Assembly: GCA_002286855.1 (NCBI GenBank)
Contig: NRSV01000141.1
Span: 1,657 to 32,021, forward strand
Length of the DNA stretch: 30,365 nt
Direction of reading: 5' to 3'
Source of the DNA: Bipolaris cookei
Taxonomy: Eukaryota; Ascomycota; Dothideomycetes; Pleosporales; Pleosporaceae
Below, piece by piece: positions 17,478-26,970 of this stretch. The position numbers and the translations under genes were made by a program. Position 1 is the stretch's first letter. Each line of letters starts with the position of its first letter. The notes beneath the pieces are model-generated. The model was not told the origin of the DNA. It worked only from the letters and a program-made list of their open reading frames with translations, and did not search any database.

Positions 17478-19094
17478 ATGACCGCCACACAGGAGCCGAG
17501 CAATGCTTCGCCCGCAGGAGAGACGACGCCTCTTTTGCAACGCGAGGAGCCCAAAGAAAGCGGAAGCGGCAAGAAACCCGGTGTTTCGGTTTTATTCCGT
17601 GCTTTGCTTTGTGCATTCCTCGTGTCGTTGACCTTCGGCATTACCCAAGTCCCCATCCTCTATGCCTTTCGCTTGATGACCTGCGATGCATACTACGAGC
17701 ATCACACCCCCGACTCCAATGCCGACGATATATGCGCAAAACGCGAGATTGAAGCTGGAGCAGCGCGATCGTTTGCGCTGCTCGCTTCGTCAACTACGAT
17801 ATTCGGGCTTGTTAATCTTCTGGTTGCAGGCTGGACGATTAAAAGATTAGGCGTGAAGCTTGCTCTCATTATACAGATCTTCTGGCCTGCTATTCGCTTG
17901 CTCATTCAGAACATTGGCATCATGCATGGCAGCAGCGTCGGCATCATGATTGTTCAGGCTTCGCAAATTATCACGGTCGTTGGAGGACCTAATGGTTATG
18001 TTCTCTGTCTTAACTCCCTAGTCGCTGACGTGGTTGGGCACGAGGCACGCACGGGTGCTCTAGGCCGTCTCCAGGGTTGCATGTACTTTGGGAGCGCCAT
18101 TGGCTTCCTTATCGGCGGTGTCGTAGGTGGCTACTTTGGCATCCTTGCTCCGTTCCGTATGACATTGGCATTGTTCTTGCTCTGCTGTGCATATGTAGCA
18201 GTATCCCTGCCGGCCATGGGCCCGCCTGTAGAACCCAAAGACGCGACGCCTCGTCGAACCACGGGCATTGCGCGGTTCTTTGGACCCCTCCGAATCTTTG
18301 CGCTACAGAAATGGGAACTCTCCAACGGCCACACTCGCATCCAAACCGGCGCATTGACACTTGGAATCGGTGTTTTCCTAGGTATCCTCGCGACGGGCTA
18401 CATTCCAGTATTGCTCCAGATGTATGCGACTGCTGAATTCAGCTTCGGTACCAAGGAGAATGGGTCCTTGATCTTCTTGTACTGGTCATTAAGGGGCGGT
18501 TTCTTGTCCCTAGTGTTTCCTCGTATTATCGCTGCAGGACGGAATTGGCTCGGCGATGTCAGCAACCAGAAGGTGACAGAGGTGGAAGGAAGAGAACCGC
18601 TAGTCCAGGTCCAAAATACACCAACACCTGCCGTTACCGAAATCGTCCATCCTCTGGAGAACGAGGAGCCACCAAATCCGAAACCAATCAACAAACAAGA
18701 GACGTTCATGTTTGACTTGTTCTACGCGCGCTTCAGCCTCCTGCTGGATGGCATATTGACAAGTCTCGCCATCTTCGTGTCCCAAGGATGGCAAATGTAT
18801 GTCGTCGCTATACTGCTACCATTTTCAGCAGGAACAGGCGCTGCATCAAAGGGAACAATCCTTCAAATGCTTCCGGAAAGTGATCGCGTGGACGCCTTGA
18901 GTGGCATCACGCTTGTGGAGAACATTGCGCGACTTTCCACAACTGCAGTCTTTGGGCTGGCTTTTGCAGCACTAGCAGAAATCGGGAAGAGCTATCTCAC
19001 GTTCGTTTGCAATGCTGCCGTTGCGTTGCTTGGATTTCTCGTCTTGCTTTTCTCGCGCTTCCCGCCAAAGGGCAGCCGTCGTGTAGAATGTTGA
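17478..19094 (+). CDS. MFS membrane transporter, 538 aa
   Basis: This is a polytopic major facilitator superfamily permease. The start at 17478 (MTATQEPSNAS, A at -3) gives the usual hydrophilic fungal N terminus with the TTPLL motif; an in-frame ATG at 17394 would add 28 residues. TM1 starts VLFRALLCAFLV. A large first loop contains two cysteines (MTCDAYY and DICAKRE), recalling the SLC46/PCFT-like group of fungal MFS proteins, though that assignment is tentative. GWTIKRLGVKLAL after TM2 occupies the motif-A position. A long central loop (about residues 365-410) divides two six-helix halves. The C-terminal half carries FDLFYARFSLLLDG and LPESDRVDALSGI. No introns and no lesions are seen. The substrate is unknown. 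Confidence 0.9.
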   Translation: MTATQEPSNASPAGETTPLLQREEPKESGSGKKPGVSVLFRALLCAFLVSLTFGITQVPILYAFRLMTCDAYYEHHTPDSNADDICAKREIEAGAARSFALLASSTTIFGLVNLLVAGWTIKRLGVKLALIIQIFWPAIRLLIQNIGIMHGSSVGIMIVQASQIITVVGGPNGYVLCLNSLVADVVGHEARTGALGRLQGCMYFGSAIGFLIGGVVGGYFGILAPFRMTLALFLLCCAYVAVSLPAMGPPVEPKDATPRRTTGIARFFGPLRIFALQKWELSNGHTRIQTGALTLGIGVFLGILATGYIPVLLQMYATAEFSFGTKENGSLIFLYWSLRGGFLSLVFPRIIAAGRNWLGDVSNQKVTEVEGREPLVQVQNTPTPAVTEIVHPLENEEPPNPKPINKQETFMFDLFYARFSLLLDGILTSLAIFVSQGWQMYVVAILLPFSAGTGAASKGTILQMLPESDRVDALSGITLVENIARLSTTAVFGLAFAALAEIGKSYLTFVCNAAVALLGFLVLLFSRFPPKGSRRVEC

Positions 19095-19467
19095 TCGAGA
19101 TACCTGTCGAAATCGTACTTTGAGCATATTCCAACAATAAAAATGCTCTTTAACATATTTAACGTTACCCAATTGATATTTGCTCCTACGCAAATTCGAA
19201 ACTGCGCCGCACATTGCTCATTGCGTCCTTTAGGCCTCCAGCCACATGACATGCGCTACTAACACTATGCACGAGGTTTACCAAGCTTCCGTGTGGCTTA
19301 TACCCGCAACGGGAACATGGACCGCGATGCCTTGTTATCTGGCAATGTAAAGATCAGGTTAAATGCCAGGAGCCCCCAAGCTCTAAGTGCACTCTAGGCT
19401 CTAATCTCCCATTACTTCGCCTTAGTTCTGGGATACTCAGTCATCATTGAACAACAGCAACAACACC

Positions 19468-20242
19468 ATGTTTGCCGTTGTGCCCAAACATTTCATCGCA
19501 CTGCTCCTCGCTAGCGTAGTAGGTGCAGACTACAATCTCACTTGCCTGGACATCTTCTGGTTTCCGGTCCTAACATTCACGTTAGTCTCATCCAATAGCA
19601 TAGCGACAACTTATTCGTTCCAATGTGCCACAACAACTACACTGCCATCCACGACTCCCACACCTACTCACCCTGAAGATTTGTACACTGACCGTATGTA
19701 TCAAACTTCATATTGATTATCCATTCTCACAACTCTGACACTAAAGGATATCAGTATTACCACAAAGTTTCATCTACCCGACAGACTTTTCCATGGAACT
19801 CCCAGTCAACGCTCCGCTAACACCCGGTGCCTGCATTCCACTTACCATGTTCCAAGGCCCAGAAACCTTTGGTTTCCGCCTGGCGGACAAGAAGGGAGGC
19901 TACATCACTCTCAGCGGCGATTGCAGCTGGACGGGCGTATTCACAGACGTGCCCATCACGTGCGATGCTGAAGTAACTGGCTCAGGATACACCCCAGGAT
20001 ATTCGAGTGGCGCGCCAACGGTGTTTGGGCAGAGTGACTTGAAGGCTCCGACGTGGAGTACGGCGTTTGGATATGCTGCTGCGACTGTGGTGGAGAAGAC
20101 GGGGCCAATGAGTGCGAATGGTGAGGGTTCGGCAAAGGAGATGGGGGCGGCGAGTAAGCCAAGTGAAGGAGGTGGAGGTCGTGTGGCACTTCCGGTGGGG
20201 ACCATGGTAATGGCTGGGGGTGCGTTGGTAGTTGAGCGGTAG
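19468..20242 (+). CDS. Secreted, probably GPI-anchored protein, 237 aa, two exons
   Basis: The start ATG at 19468 has CACC in front. Exon 1 19468..19693, intron 19694..19754 (GTATGT...TCAG, 61 nt, CTGAC branch-like site), exon 2 19755..20242; the junction reads DLYTDLLPQSFIYP. Residues 1-20 form a signal peptide (hydrophobic FIALLLASVVGA). The mature part has a Thr/Pro-rich stretch, four to six cysteines (LTC, FQC, GAC, GDC, ITC) and a region around SGDCSWTGVF. The C terminus has a Gly/Ser linker (SEGGGG) followed by a short hydrophobic tail, as in GPI-attachment signals. I do not recognise the family; a cell-wall or secreted role is inferred from the signals only. Confidence 0.8.
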
Positions 20243-20991
20243 CTTAGGGGCTTTGAAACATGGAAAGAGAGAGGATATAGTAGTATTTGCGCCGACGTCA
20301 CATGATAGGCACACATTGGAAATTGATGGATAATCTCCATGTTCATTTTGCGGTAAATAGGATCTTCATTGTATAAGATTATGAAGAGAAATCAGAACGG
20401 TGATGTGTCGTTTGCAATTCTGACAAAACTCACGTGCTTTTCCACGTGCTGCGGCAATGTGTAAGTATCGCTGAGCTTGCCTTAGCGATTGGCTGTTGCA
20501 GTCTTTTGGTAGATGGTTACATCAGCGACAATTGCGCATTTCGTTATGCATGTTCTACAAATCAAATAAGTACTTCTCTTCTGGTACTACACGACTGTAC
20601 AAGATTAAAAGCTTTTTACGTGGGCTTCATCTTATCTCCGCTACCTTTCCAAGCTGAATTTAAATGAATATGAAGGGAATGCTATTATTGGCACGGCAAA
20701 GGCATTAATTGAGTCAAATAACTGCAGTTGCATCAAACACTAAAATGAAGACTTGACTGATTCGACTAGCTACTGGCCTATCGATGTAGCTATATACTCA
20801 GTAATAGCAGGCAAGGCTGCAACTGCTGAAACGTGTTCCTTTGCTGAGACGCGTGTGCCCTTGCTGACATTTGTATGCCCGTAGCATGACCGAGGTAAGA
20901 CTGGTATCGTCAGCTCGACTCCAGTATATGTCCCAACAGCTATTGATGTGCAAGATTAAGATGCTAACTATCAGCCCCATATTCAATATCT
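20243..20991. other. Intergenic region before transposon nest 2
   Basis: No gene recognised. AT-rich sequence leads to the 13-bp target sequence of the LINE insertion at 20992-21004. Confidence 0.45.
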
Positions 20992-21293
20992 AAGACTGAA
21001 TCGAGGCATCTATTATTATTCCATTATAGTCCTGTATCAGCCGTTGGCTATGTAGGACTTTGGCCAAAGGCCGTTCTATCTGCTTATCTACAATTTGGTA
21101 CTTTGTGCTGTATTGCGTGACTATGGTGCTTCGGCCTTTGTCTAGCTAAGCCATTACTAGCTTTCTAGATGCCTGTTGCTAAAGAGCAGGTTGGTAACAG
21201 GGAGAGATGTAGGGCTGCTGGGCTGCCTTCCAGCGGGCTCTTTTGGGGAAAGGAAATGGTACTAAAATCAGAGTTGTTTTTCTTCTTTTATTA

Positions 21294-22373
21294 ACGTGGC
21301 TCACAAGCGAGCGAGCGTATCCCCACCAGCGCGTCAACGTTCAGACGAAAACGCAAGATGTCTCAACAACACAACGCCCAATCTACTTATACTGAAGCAG
21401 ATCTACAGCTTGCTCTTTCTGATATTAATTTTCAACGCGTTCAAAGTAGTTATCGTGCTGCCAGAATATATAATCTTCCTGAATCAACTCTTAAGCATCG
21501 ACGCGCCAGGAGACGCTTTCGACGCGACTGTGAACCGAATTCAAAGCGCCTGAATAAGCTAGAAGAGGAGGCTATAGTAGAGCATATTCTAGAAGAGTCT
21601 ACACGAGGATTTGCGCCTACAAATCCTGACGTTCGAGCAATGGCTGATAAACTCCTGCATGAGCGCGCCAGCGACCCTGTTGGCAAGAACTGGGTTGATA
21701 ACTTTGTTAAGCGAACCCCTAAGCTCCGTACACGCTGGAGCCGTCCTTATGATCACCAGCGAGCTGCCTGCGAAGATCTAGTAGCTATCCAGCGCTGGTT
21801 CGATCTAGTCGAGGCGACAAAGCAGAAGTGGGGTATCGTAGACAACGATATCTACAACTTTGACAAAACTGGCTTCATGATGGGCAAGATATCATCACAG
21901 GTAGTTATCACAGGCTCAGAAGGATATGGCAAAAAGAAGCGGATACAGCCAGGCAACCGTCAGTGGGTTACTGTAATTCAGGGCGTGGGCGCGTCGGGTC
22001 GCTGGCTACTCTTCAAGAGGCTCTAGATACAGTAACAAAGCGCAAGAGCCGCAGGCGGCGATACGTACGGACAGAAGAGACTCTTAATGTTGGCGAGGTA
22101 CAAGAAATACTAGCTGAACAGGCAGATAATAGGCGTGGTGGTGGTGAGAGTGCGTCGAAGAGGGTGCGAGGAGAGAGGCGATGCGGGCGTTGCAACCAGA
22201 CTGGACACAACATTCGTACCTGCGTAGTTGAGATAGATAGTTCAAGTGATTGTAGCGATTCTGATAATTAACTTGGTATATTGTAATAGTTTATTGATTG
22301 TGATAAAAGTGCGTGATAACGTCTCGACGTTGACGTGCTGGTGGGGATACGCTCGCTCGCTTGTGAACCACGT
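21294..22373 (+). mobile_element. Internally deleted Fot1-like element, 1080 bp, inserted in LINE copy B
   Basis: Inverted repeats of about 47 bp begin ACGTGGCTCACAAGCGAG (left) and ACGTGGTTCACAAGCGAG (right arm), with two mismatches, both transitions. TA flanks both sides (21292-21293 and 22374-22375). The interior carries both ends of a transposase gene but not its middle. The terminal repeat contains tandem GCGA units. It is a different family from the element at 10046. Confidence 0.92.
21358..22271 (+). pseudogene. Fot1-like transposase with internal deletion
   Basis: The ATG at 21358 opens a 222-residue frame with psq HTH (about 15-50), CENP-B HTH (about 65-135) and the first catalytic block, here NFDKTGF rather than the usual NFDETGF. 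It runs to VIQGVGASGR and then abruptly meets C-terminal sequence. In the next frame LQEALDTVTKRKS leads to a CCHC knuckle (CGRCNQTGHNIRTC) and an acidic Ser-rich end at 22271. The second and third catalytic Asp blocks are absent. The deletion, near 22000-22010, removes roughly half the gene and shifts the frame. The truncated protein could still bind DNA. Confidence 0.85.
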
Positions 22374-22763
22374 TATTGTTTTTCTTATTTTTCTTTTAGT
22401 CTAGCCATCTTGGCCTAGATGCCACTTCCTTGTTCCTATCTTCGTGCTAGTAATAAAAGCTAGAGTAGCGTCTATACCGCTCGTAGTGTGGAGTAAGAGT
22501 GGGAGTTTGAGTATTTTTGGCCTAGAGTCTTTTTAAGCTTATTTCTTTCTGCGCTGTAGAAGCCGCAGTATAGAAGTAGATAATCGAGGCATCTAGAAAA
22601 CTAGCAATAGCTAAGCAAGACAAAGGCCAAAGCACCACAGCCACACTATACAGTACAAACTCCCAAATTATAAATCATCACCCCATAGAACGGTTTTCGG
22701 CCAAAGTCTTACATAGCCTCAAGCTGCATAGACTCTAATGCAACAATAATAAGACTGAATCGA

Positions 22764-23428
22764 AACACTGAAGGTTATGTTCGATAAGCAAAGTCAGCCT
22801 GTTCATCATAAGCTTGAGTATGTTTTTACGCCACTATCGCATTCCTGAGCACTAAGAACCTTCAGCCACTACCTTCTTCTTAGCCTAAACCTCCATCGAA
22901 ACAAAGTTTGAATGGTGACTGACAACAAGTAGACGTGTCGTGCACAGGCTTTACCTTGGTACTGGGGCTTGGTAGCTAGATTCTAGTATAGCCATGCATC
23001 GTTATTAATTTATGATGACAGCTTCTTGCCATCGACATGAAAGCAAAAAGGGGTCAGGAGAGTTCACTTTGTACAATGCGACAAAGAAATTGGGCTAAGT
23101 TAGTCGTAATGCGCAAATGATGACGCTGCTGCATTTCCCTTCCAACGGGTTGATGTGATCTGGCATTGAAAGATCTACAGAACGGCCAGCTTGTTAGGAT
23201 ATGCGATAGAATAGTTGAAGGGTCGGGGTTATGTGACGTTGTGCCAGTACACAAATCGGCGAAGGTTGCTGACTTCGGCGACTCTGCGGACGACACCAAG
23301 GCGGCTAGCGCAGGGTCATGCCACGAACGCTTCTCTCTGGCTCTTTCGGCGTCTTCGTTTTACGTTGCACTCTCAATCACGACATTTCGCTTCAGATACA
23401 TAGTTCACGACCGTAGGCTACTCTCCAT
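22764..23428. other. Upstream region of the Zn2Cys6 gene
   Basis: No gene recognised in the first 400 bp. The last 180 bp hold three copies of TCGGCG and form the probable promoter of the regulator gene. An open frame at 23166-23609 overlaps the regulator start in another frame and is taken as a shadow. Confidence 0.5.
23256..23351 (+). promoter_or_regulatory. Three TCGGCG sites upstream of the Zn2Cys6 gene
   Basis: Copies at 23256-23261, 23275-23280 and 23346-23351, all in the same orientation, lie 78 to 173 bp before the ATG. The same hexamer occurs three times between the two sulfide genes. CGG-containing half sites are the usual targets of Zn2Cys6 proteins, so autoregulation is a reasonable inference, not shown. 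Confidence 0.45.
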
Positions 23429-25177
23429 ATGCCCTCCCTGGCGCCCACACCACACGCCCGGCCAGCCCCACTCGCTTGTTTGGAGTGCCGTCGCTCTCAT
23501 CTCAAGTGCGATGGCGGTAGACCCACCTGCGAGCGCTGCCAGACTCGCAACTATGCTTGCACCTACAAGCGTTCCGGACGTGGGCGGCGACGTGGTGTTA
23601 CGCGCTTGACGCCACCAGTCAATGAGCAGCCCGTGGTGGCTGAACAGCCGCCCTACTCTTCATCCACAACACCACATCTTTTCCTCCCTGGGAATGCGTT
23701 GACACTCAATGAGGCGCCCCCACGTTTCCAACGGCCATCTCTCGGTACCGGGAGTCCATCGGACCCGCTACTACTGCAAAGCGGGCCGCCCCCAGTCTGG
23801 TCCGATGATGAGCATCTGGTCGACCTCTACTATCTGAATTTCCACGCAGCCCATCCAATCCTCCTGCCAAGACACCTGTACTGGGAGCAGGCCTACCCTC
23901 AATACCTTAAAGCTGTTGTTCACTATATCGGCAGTTGCTTTTCCTCATCAGCCCCGAGAACCGAGCTGCGTCAACGCGCTACGCGAGAACTTGGCGATGC
24001 GTCCCAGCCTACCCCCGAGATCGTGCAAGCAAAACTGCTCTACTCAGTAGCTCTTTTCGCCCAGGATGCCGCAGAAGAAGGCCAAAGCCTACTCGATTCC
24101 GCTATTCAGAATGCTTTGACCCTTGGCATGCACAATCGCGACTTTGCCGCAATGTATGCTGCGGGATCAACAACCCTGGAAGAAAGCATGCGACGGACCT
24201 GGTACGAACTCTACGTTGTTGATGGTTGCGTTGCCGCATTGCAGCGCAAGTCAACTTTCGAGACCAACATGGCAAACGCAGATGTGCTTTTGCCATGCGA
24301 AAACTTCATCTATGAGGGCGGAATGTGCTTCGTCCCGCCAACACTAGCCGAGTTTCACAACAATGTCTTTGCAGAAGAAGAAAAGGTTTTCTCTTCTTTT
24401 TGCTATCGTATCGAAGCAGTGCGTCTTCTCGGGCGAGTTTTGACAATTGCTGGAACACATGGCGTTCACAGGGATCTCGTTCAAGCAGTTGATAACTCCC
24501 TGGCTGCTTTCATCCACCATCTCCCACGTACTAAGAGTGAGAACCAAATTGCCAACACTTTCGGTGAGCTGGACGAGCTCATGTTTCAGACCCATACCAT
24601 CATTCAGTGGGGAATCATTCTTTTGCACTATCCTAGAGGTGATCTCGTCACTCCCAACTCCCTCACACAAAATGTACCTGGCGCCGACTGCACCAAGCTC
24701 CTTTGCCCTTGCAATCGTCAACATGTACACTCAGTTAAAGCCGTCGAAGCGTCCAGAGCCATATCAATGCTAGCAGCCCTTCAAGCTCCTGCCCACAAGC
24801 ACAGCCCCCTTTTCGTATATCCGCTTGCTCTGGCTACTGTAGTCCAGTTATCCATCAGTGCAGTACATGCGAAGACTGTTGGGACTTGCATAGAACAGCA
24901 TTCCGATCGAGTCAAGTTACTTCTCGGTGTATGCAAGACATTGGGCAGACATTGGCCAGTGGCTGACAGCGTAATGTGCACACTAAAAAAGGTGGCGAGC
25001 GCTGTATTACAAGCGCCATGTCACATCCCCTCGATTACTCCGCACCATAGACATTCACCAGAAAATAACATAACTTCGCTTGCAAGCATGCCTGCTGAAA
25101 GCAGCCAATTCGACGACATCGATTTACACAACCTGTATGATCTCATGGGTATAGACAGTTGTTCTGTGAACACATAG
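23429..25177 (+). CDS. Zn2Cys6 fungal transcription factor, 582 aa
   Basis: This is a GAL4-type nuclear regulator. The binuclear cluster is complete: C17, C20, C27, C34, C37 and C44 (C-x2-C-x6-C-x6-C-x2-C-x6-C), followed by a basic linker (KRSGRGRRRG). The middle region resembles the fungal-specific transcription factor domain: LVDLYYLNFHAAHPILL near residue 135, then a segment with LGMHNRD and ESMRRTWYELYVVDG around residues 230-265. The single-exon frame is open throughout, with ATG at 23429. It converges with the persulfide-dioxygenase-like gene, only about 150 bp apart at the 3' ends. Shared TCGGCG sites suggest it may control that gene and the neighbouring SQR gene; the target assignment is inference. 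Confidence 0.92.
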   Translation: MPSLAPTPHARPAPLACLECRRSHLKCDGGRPTCERCQTRNYACTYKRSGRGRRRGVTRLTPPVNEQPVVAEQPPYSSSTTPHLFLPGNALTLNEAPPRFQRPSLGTGSPSDPLLLQSGPPPVWSDDEHLVDLYYLNFHAAHPILLPRHLYWEQAYPQYLKAVVHYIGSCFSSSAPRTELRQRATRELGDASQPTPEIVQAKLLYSVALFAQDAAEEGQSLLDSAIQNALTLGMHNRDFAAMYAAGSTTLEESMRRTWYELYVVDGCVAALQRKSTFETNMANADVLLPCENFIYEGGMCFVPPTLAEFHNNVFAEEEKVFSSFCYRIEAVRLLGRVLTIAGTHGVHRDLVQAVDNSLAAFIHHLPRTKSENQIANTFGELDELMFQTHTIIQWGIILLHYPRGDLVTPNSLTQNVPGADCTKLLCPCNRQHVHSVKAVEASRAISMLAALQAPAHKHSPLFVYPLALATVVQLSISAVHAKTVGTCIEQHSDRVKLLLGVCKTLGRHWPVADSVMCTLKKVASAVLQAPCHIPSITPHHRHSPENNITSLASMPAESSQFDDIDLHNLYDLMGIDSCSVNT

Positions 25178-25329
25178 CGCAACTCGAGGACTACAAAAAT
25201 TGGTAGTAATTTCGCTATCAATGCATAAACTACGTTATCGAACCGAATCAGTACGGGAACGCTACTATAGGACTTTCAGATTGCTGATTCTATGCTACTC
25301 TCTTTTCTGTTCTCCTGGACGTAGAGAAA

Positions 25330-26557
25330 CTACCATGCATCGCATCGCATCTGAATAGGAATAGACATCAAACGCTCACCGCCAGGCGTCGGCCGAGGTA
25401 GTCTACCAGCTCGGACATTGACCTGCAACGATAGATCTAGCAGCTTTGGCGCAGCCAACCCCGCATCGCGCTCCCGTCTCAATCTCAAAAAGTCCTCCTC
25501 TACAATGTCAATAGAAACATGCTTGTTTCTCTTCCGGTGATCACCAACCGTCATCCAGGGAACAGCTTCACACCGCACAGGACATGCCGGGTAGTCATGA
25601 CCAGTCCAGATCTTGAAATCTTCCGGTAGACTAAGCAGTTTCTTTGCCGACGTGTACAGGTCTTTTGCACTGCCCCCAGGAAAGTCGCACCGCGCTGTAC
25701 CAATATCTGCATAGAAGATGGAATCGCCACAAAAGACGTTTTCTACTCATGTATCAGCTTGATTTACCTTACTTCAGTTCCTCATTCGTTCACTTACTGG
25801 AAATTCGGTATCCCAAGTGATCAGGAGTGTGTCCTGGAAGATGCATGACGTCTACGGTCAGTTGCCCTACTGCAAACGACTCATCGTCTTCGAAAAGATG
25901 GTCAAAAGCATTTTCGTACTCGTCGGTTGGAATTCCGTATTTGGCAGCAAAAAACTGTTGAACTTGGTGAATGCGTTTGCCAATGCAAATAAGCGGCCTG
26001 GACCCTTGGATTTGCAAAAGTCGGTTTTGGAGGTAAGAGGCAGCTGTGAGATGATCGGCATGTGCATGCGTCTCGAGAATCTTCTCGACTTGATACCCTT
26101 GACGAAATATGATGGCGAGTAGATTGTCGGCCGTTGATGTGCTAACGGTCCTAGAGTTTGCGTCGTAATCTAGGACAGTGTCGATGATGACGGCTTTATT
26201 CGTACATGGGTCGGCAACTATGTATTGCCACGTGCCTGTTTTCTCCTCAAAGCAACTATGGATAGCAGGCTCATGAGAAGTTGCAATCATGCCGTTGTAA
26301 ATTGCTTGTTCTCCAGATTTTGAGAATAGAAAGAACTGCTCTGTTGGAGTGGATAAGATGGACATTTTTTGAATCGTTGAAGTGATGGGCTTCGTCTTGT
26401 CGATTGAGCAATGTGTTACGAAAGGAGGCTTCGAAATAGTCTGCTGATGCAATAGGCGATTGTTGTGAATTATAGTTCGGTGCTTGGATACAAAATGTAG
26501 TTTGTTCGAGAGCGGGTTGATGAGTTGAATCTTGTTATAAAATCGCAAAGTCTTCAT
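25330..26557 (-). CDS. Metallo-beta-lactamase-fold persulfide dioxygenase-like protein, 390 aa
   Basis: This resembles the ETHE1/Blh group, which oxidises glutathione persulfide to sulfite in sulfide breakdown. The model is exon 1 26557..25798, intron 25743..25797 (GTAAGT...GAGTAG, 55 nt), exon 2 25742..25330; the junction reads YRISKNVFCGD. Metal ligands are intact: H164, H166, D168 and H169 (THAHADHL), H243 (PGHTPDH), D273 (TARCDFPGG) and H302 (TGHDY). The C-terminal LQVNVRAGRLP is typical. The first 60 residues are basic and poor in acidic residues, suggesting a mitochondrial presequence; M65 is an alternative start. It is divergent from the SQR pseudogene (413 bp apart), a pairing also common in bacterial sulfide operons. 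No disabling change is seen. Confidence 0.9.
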
Positions 26558-26970
26558 CACTTGAATTAGTTTCGGTGAGCAGATTGCATGTGGTTCAGAT
26601 AAGTGTTCCCAGAAGATTTTGGAACTGTCCCGTCTTATGAGCCTAGATGCCTCGATGGCTTACCTTGATGCAGGGTTCGGCGTTCCGCTCCCATGAGTAG
26701 ACGCCGATCCCCCGTGTTAATCGCCGAAACAGGGTCTACCTCCTTACGTACCCGGCTCGTGTCATGATGTATTTATCTGCTGACTCAAACTTGACATGAT
26801 ATAGTACCAACTCGAAACTGCTGAAAAACATGAACTCCGTTCCAGCTTGTCCGCTTGTTTATCCCTTTCCATTGGCGACTCCAAACCATTCAACATCACT
26901 TTCTCATTGTAGCATCCATTTCTTGGCGCCCACAATACAAAAATCTAAAAGTACACAGTGATTGATTGCA
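26558..26970. promoter_or_regulatory. Bidirectional promoter of the sulfide gene pair, with TCGGCG sites
   Basis: The 413-bp region separates the two divergent starts. It holds TCGGCG at 26677-26682 and the complement CGCCGA at 26702-26707 and 26722-26727. The first two face each other, like an inverted operator with a 19-bp gap. The same hexamer lies three times upstream of the adjacent Zn2Cys6 gene. It is a candidate operator cluster for a shared sulfide response. Confidence 0.5.

Larger units (their letters stand above)
21012..22581 (-). mobile_element. LINE 3' fragment, copy B, inserted in copy C
   Basis: A minus-oriented 3' end: its tail shows as ATTATTATT at 21012, followed by the same UTR as copy A. 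After the nested Fot1-like element it resumes at 22376 and ends at about 22581, matching the copy A region that encodes the ORF2 C terminus. It is flanked by a 13-bp duplication AATCGAGGCATCT at 20999-21011 and 22582-22594. Half of that duplication is copy C sequence, which proves that B inserted into C. Confidence 0.85.
21005..22750 (+). mobile_element. LINE 3' fragment, copy C (outermost of a triple nest)
   Basis: A plus-oriented LINE 3' UTR starts GGCATCT at 21005, is interrupted, and resumes at 22595 (AGAAAACTAGCAATAGC), ending in AATAAT at 22750. A 13-bp duplication, AAGACTGAATCGA, lies at 20992-21004 and 22751-22763. The sequence is the reverse complement of the UTR in copy A (13328-13500), with many C/T and G/A differences. 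Only about 160 bp of LINE sequence is present, so it is a strongly 5'-truncated insertion. Confidence 0.85.

Noticed and set aside
25790..26560. GTG start one codon before the dioxygenase-like ATG
   Set aside because: Nuclear fungal genes normally start at ATG; 26557 is the first ATG in the frame.
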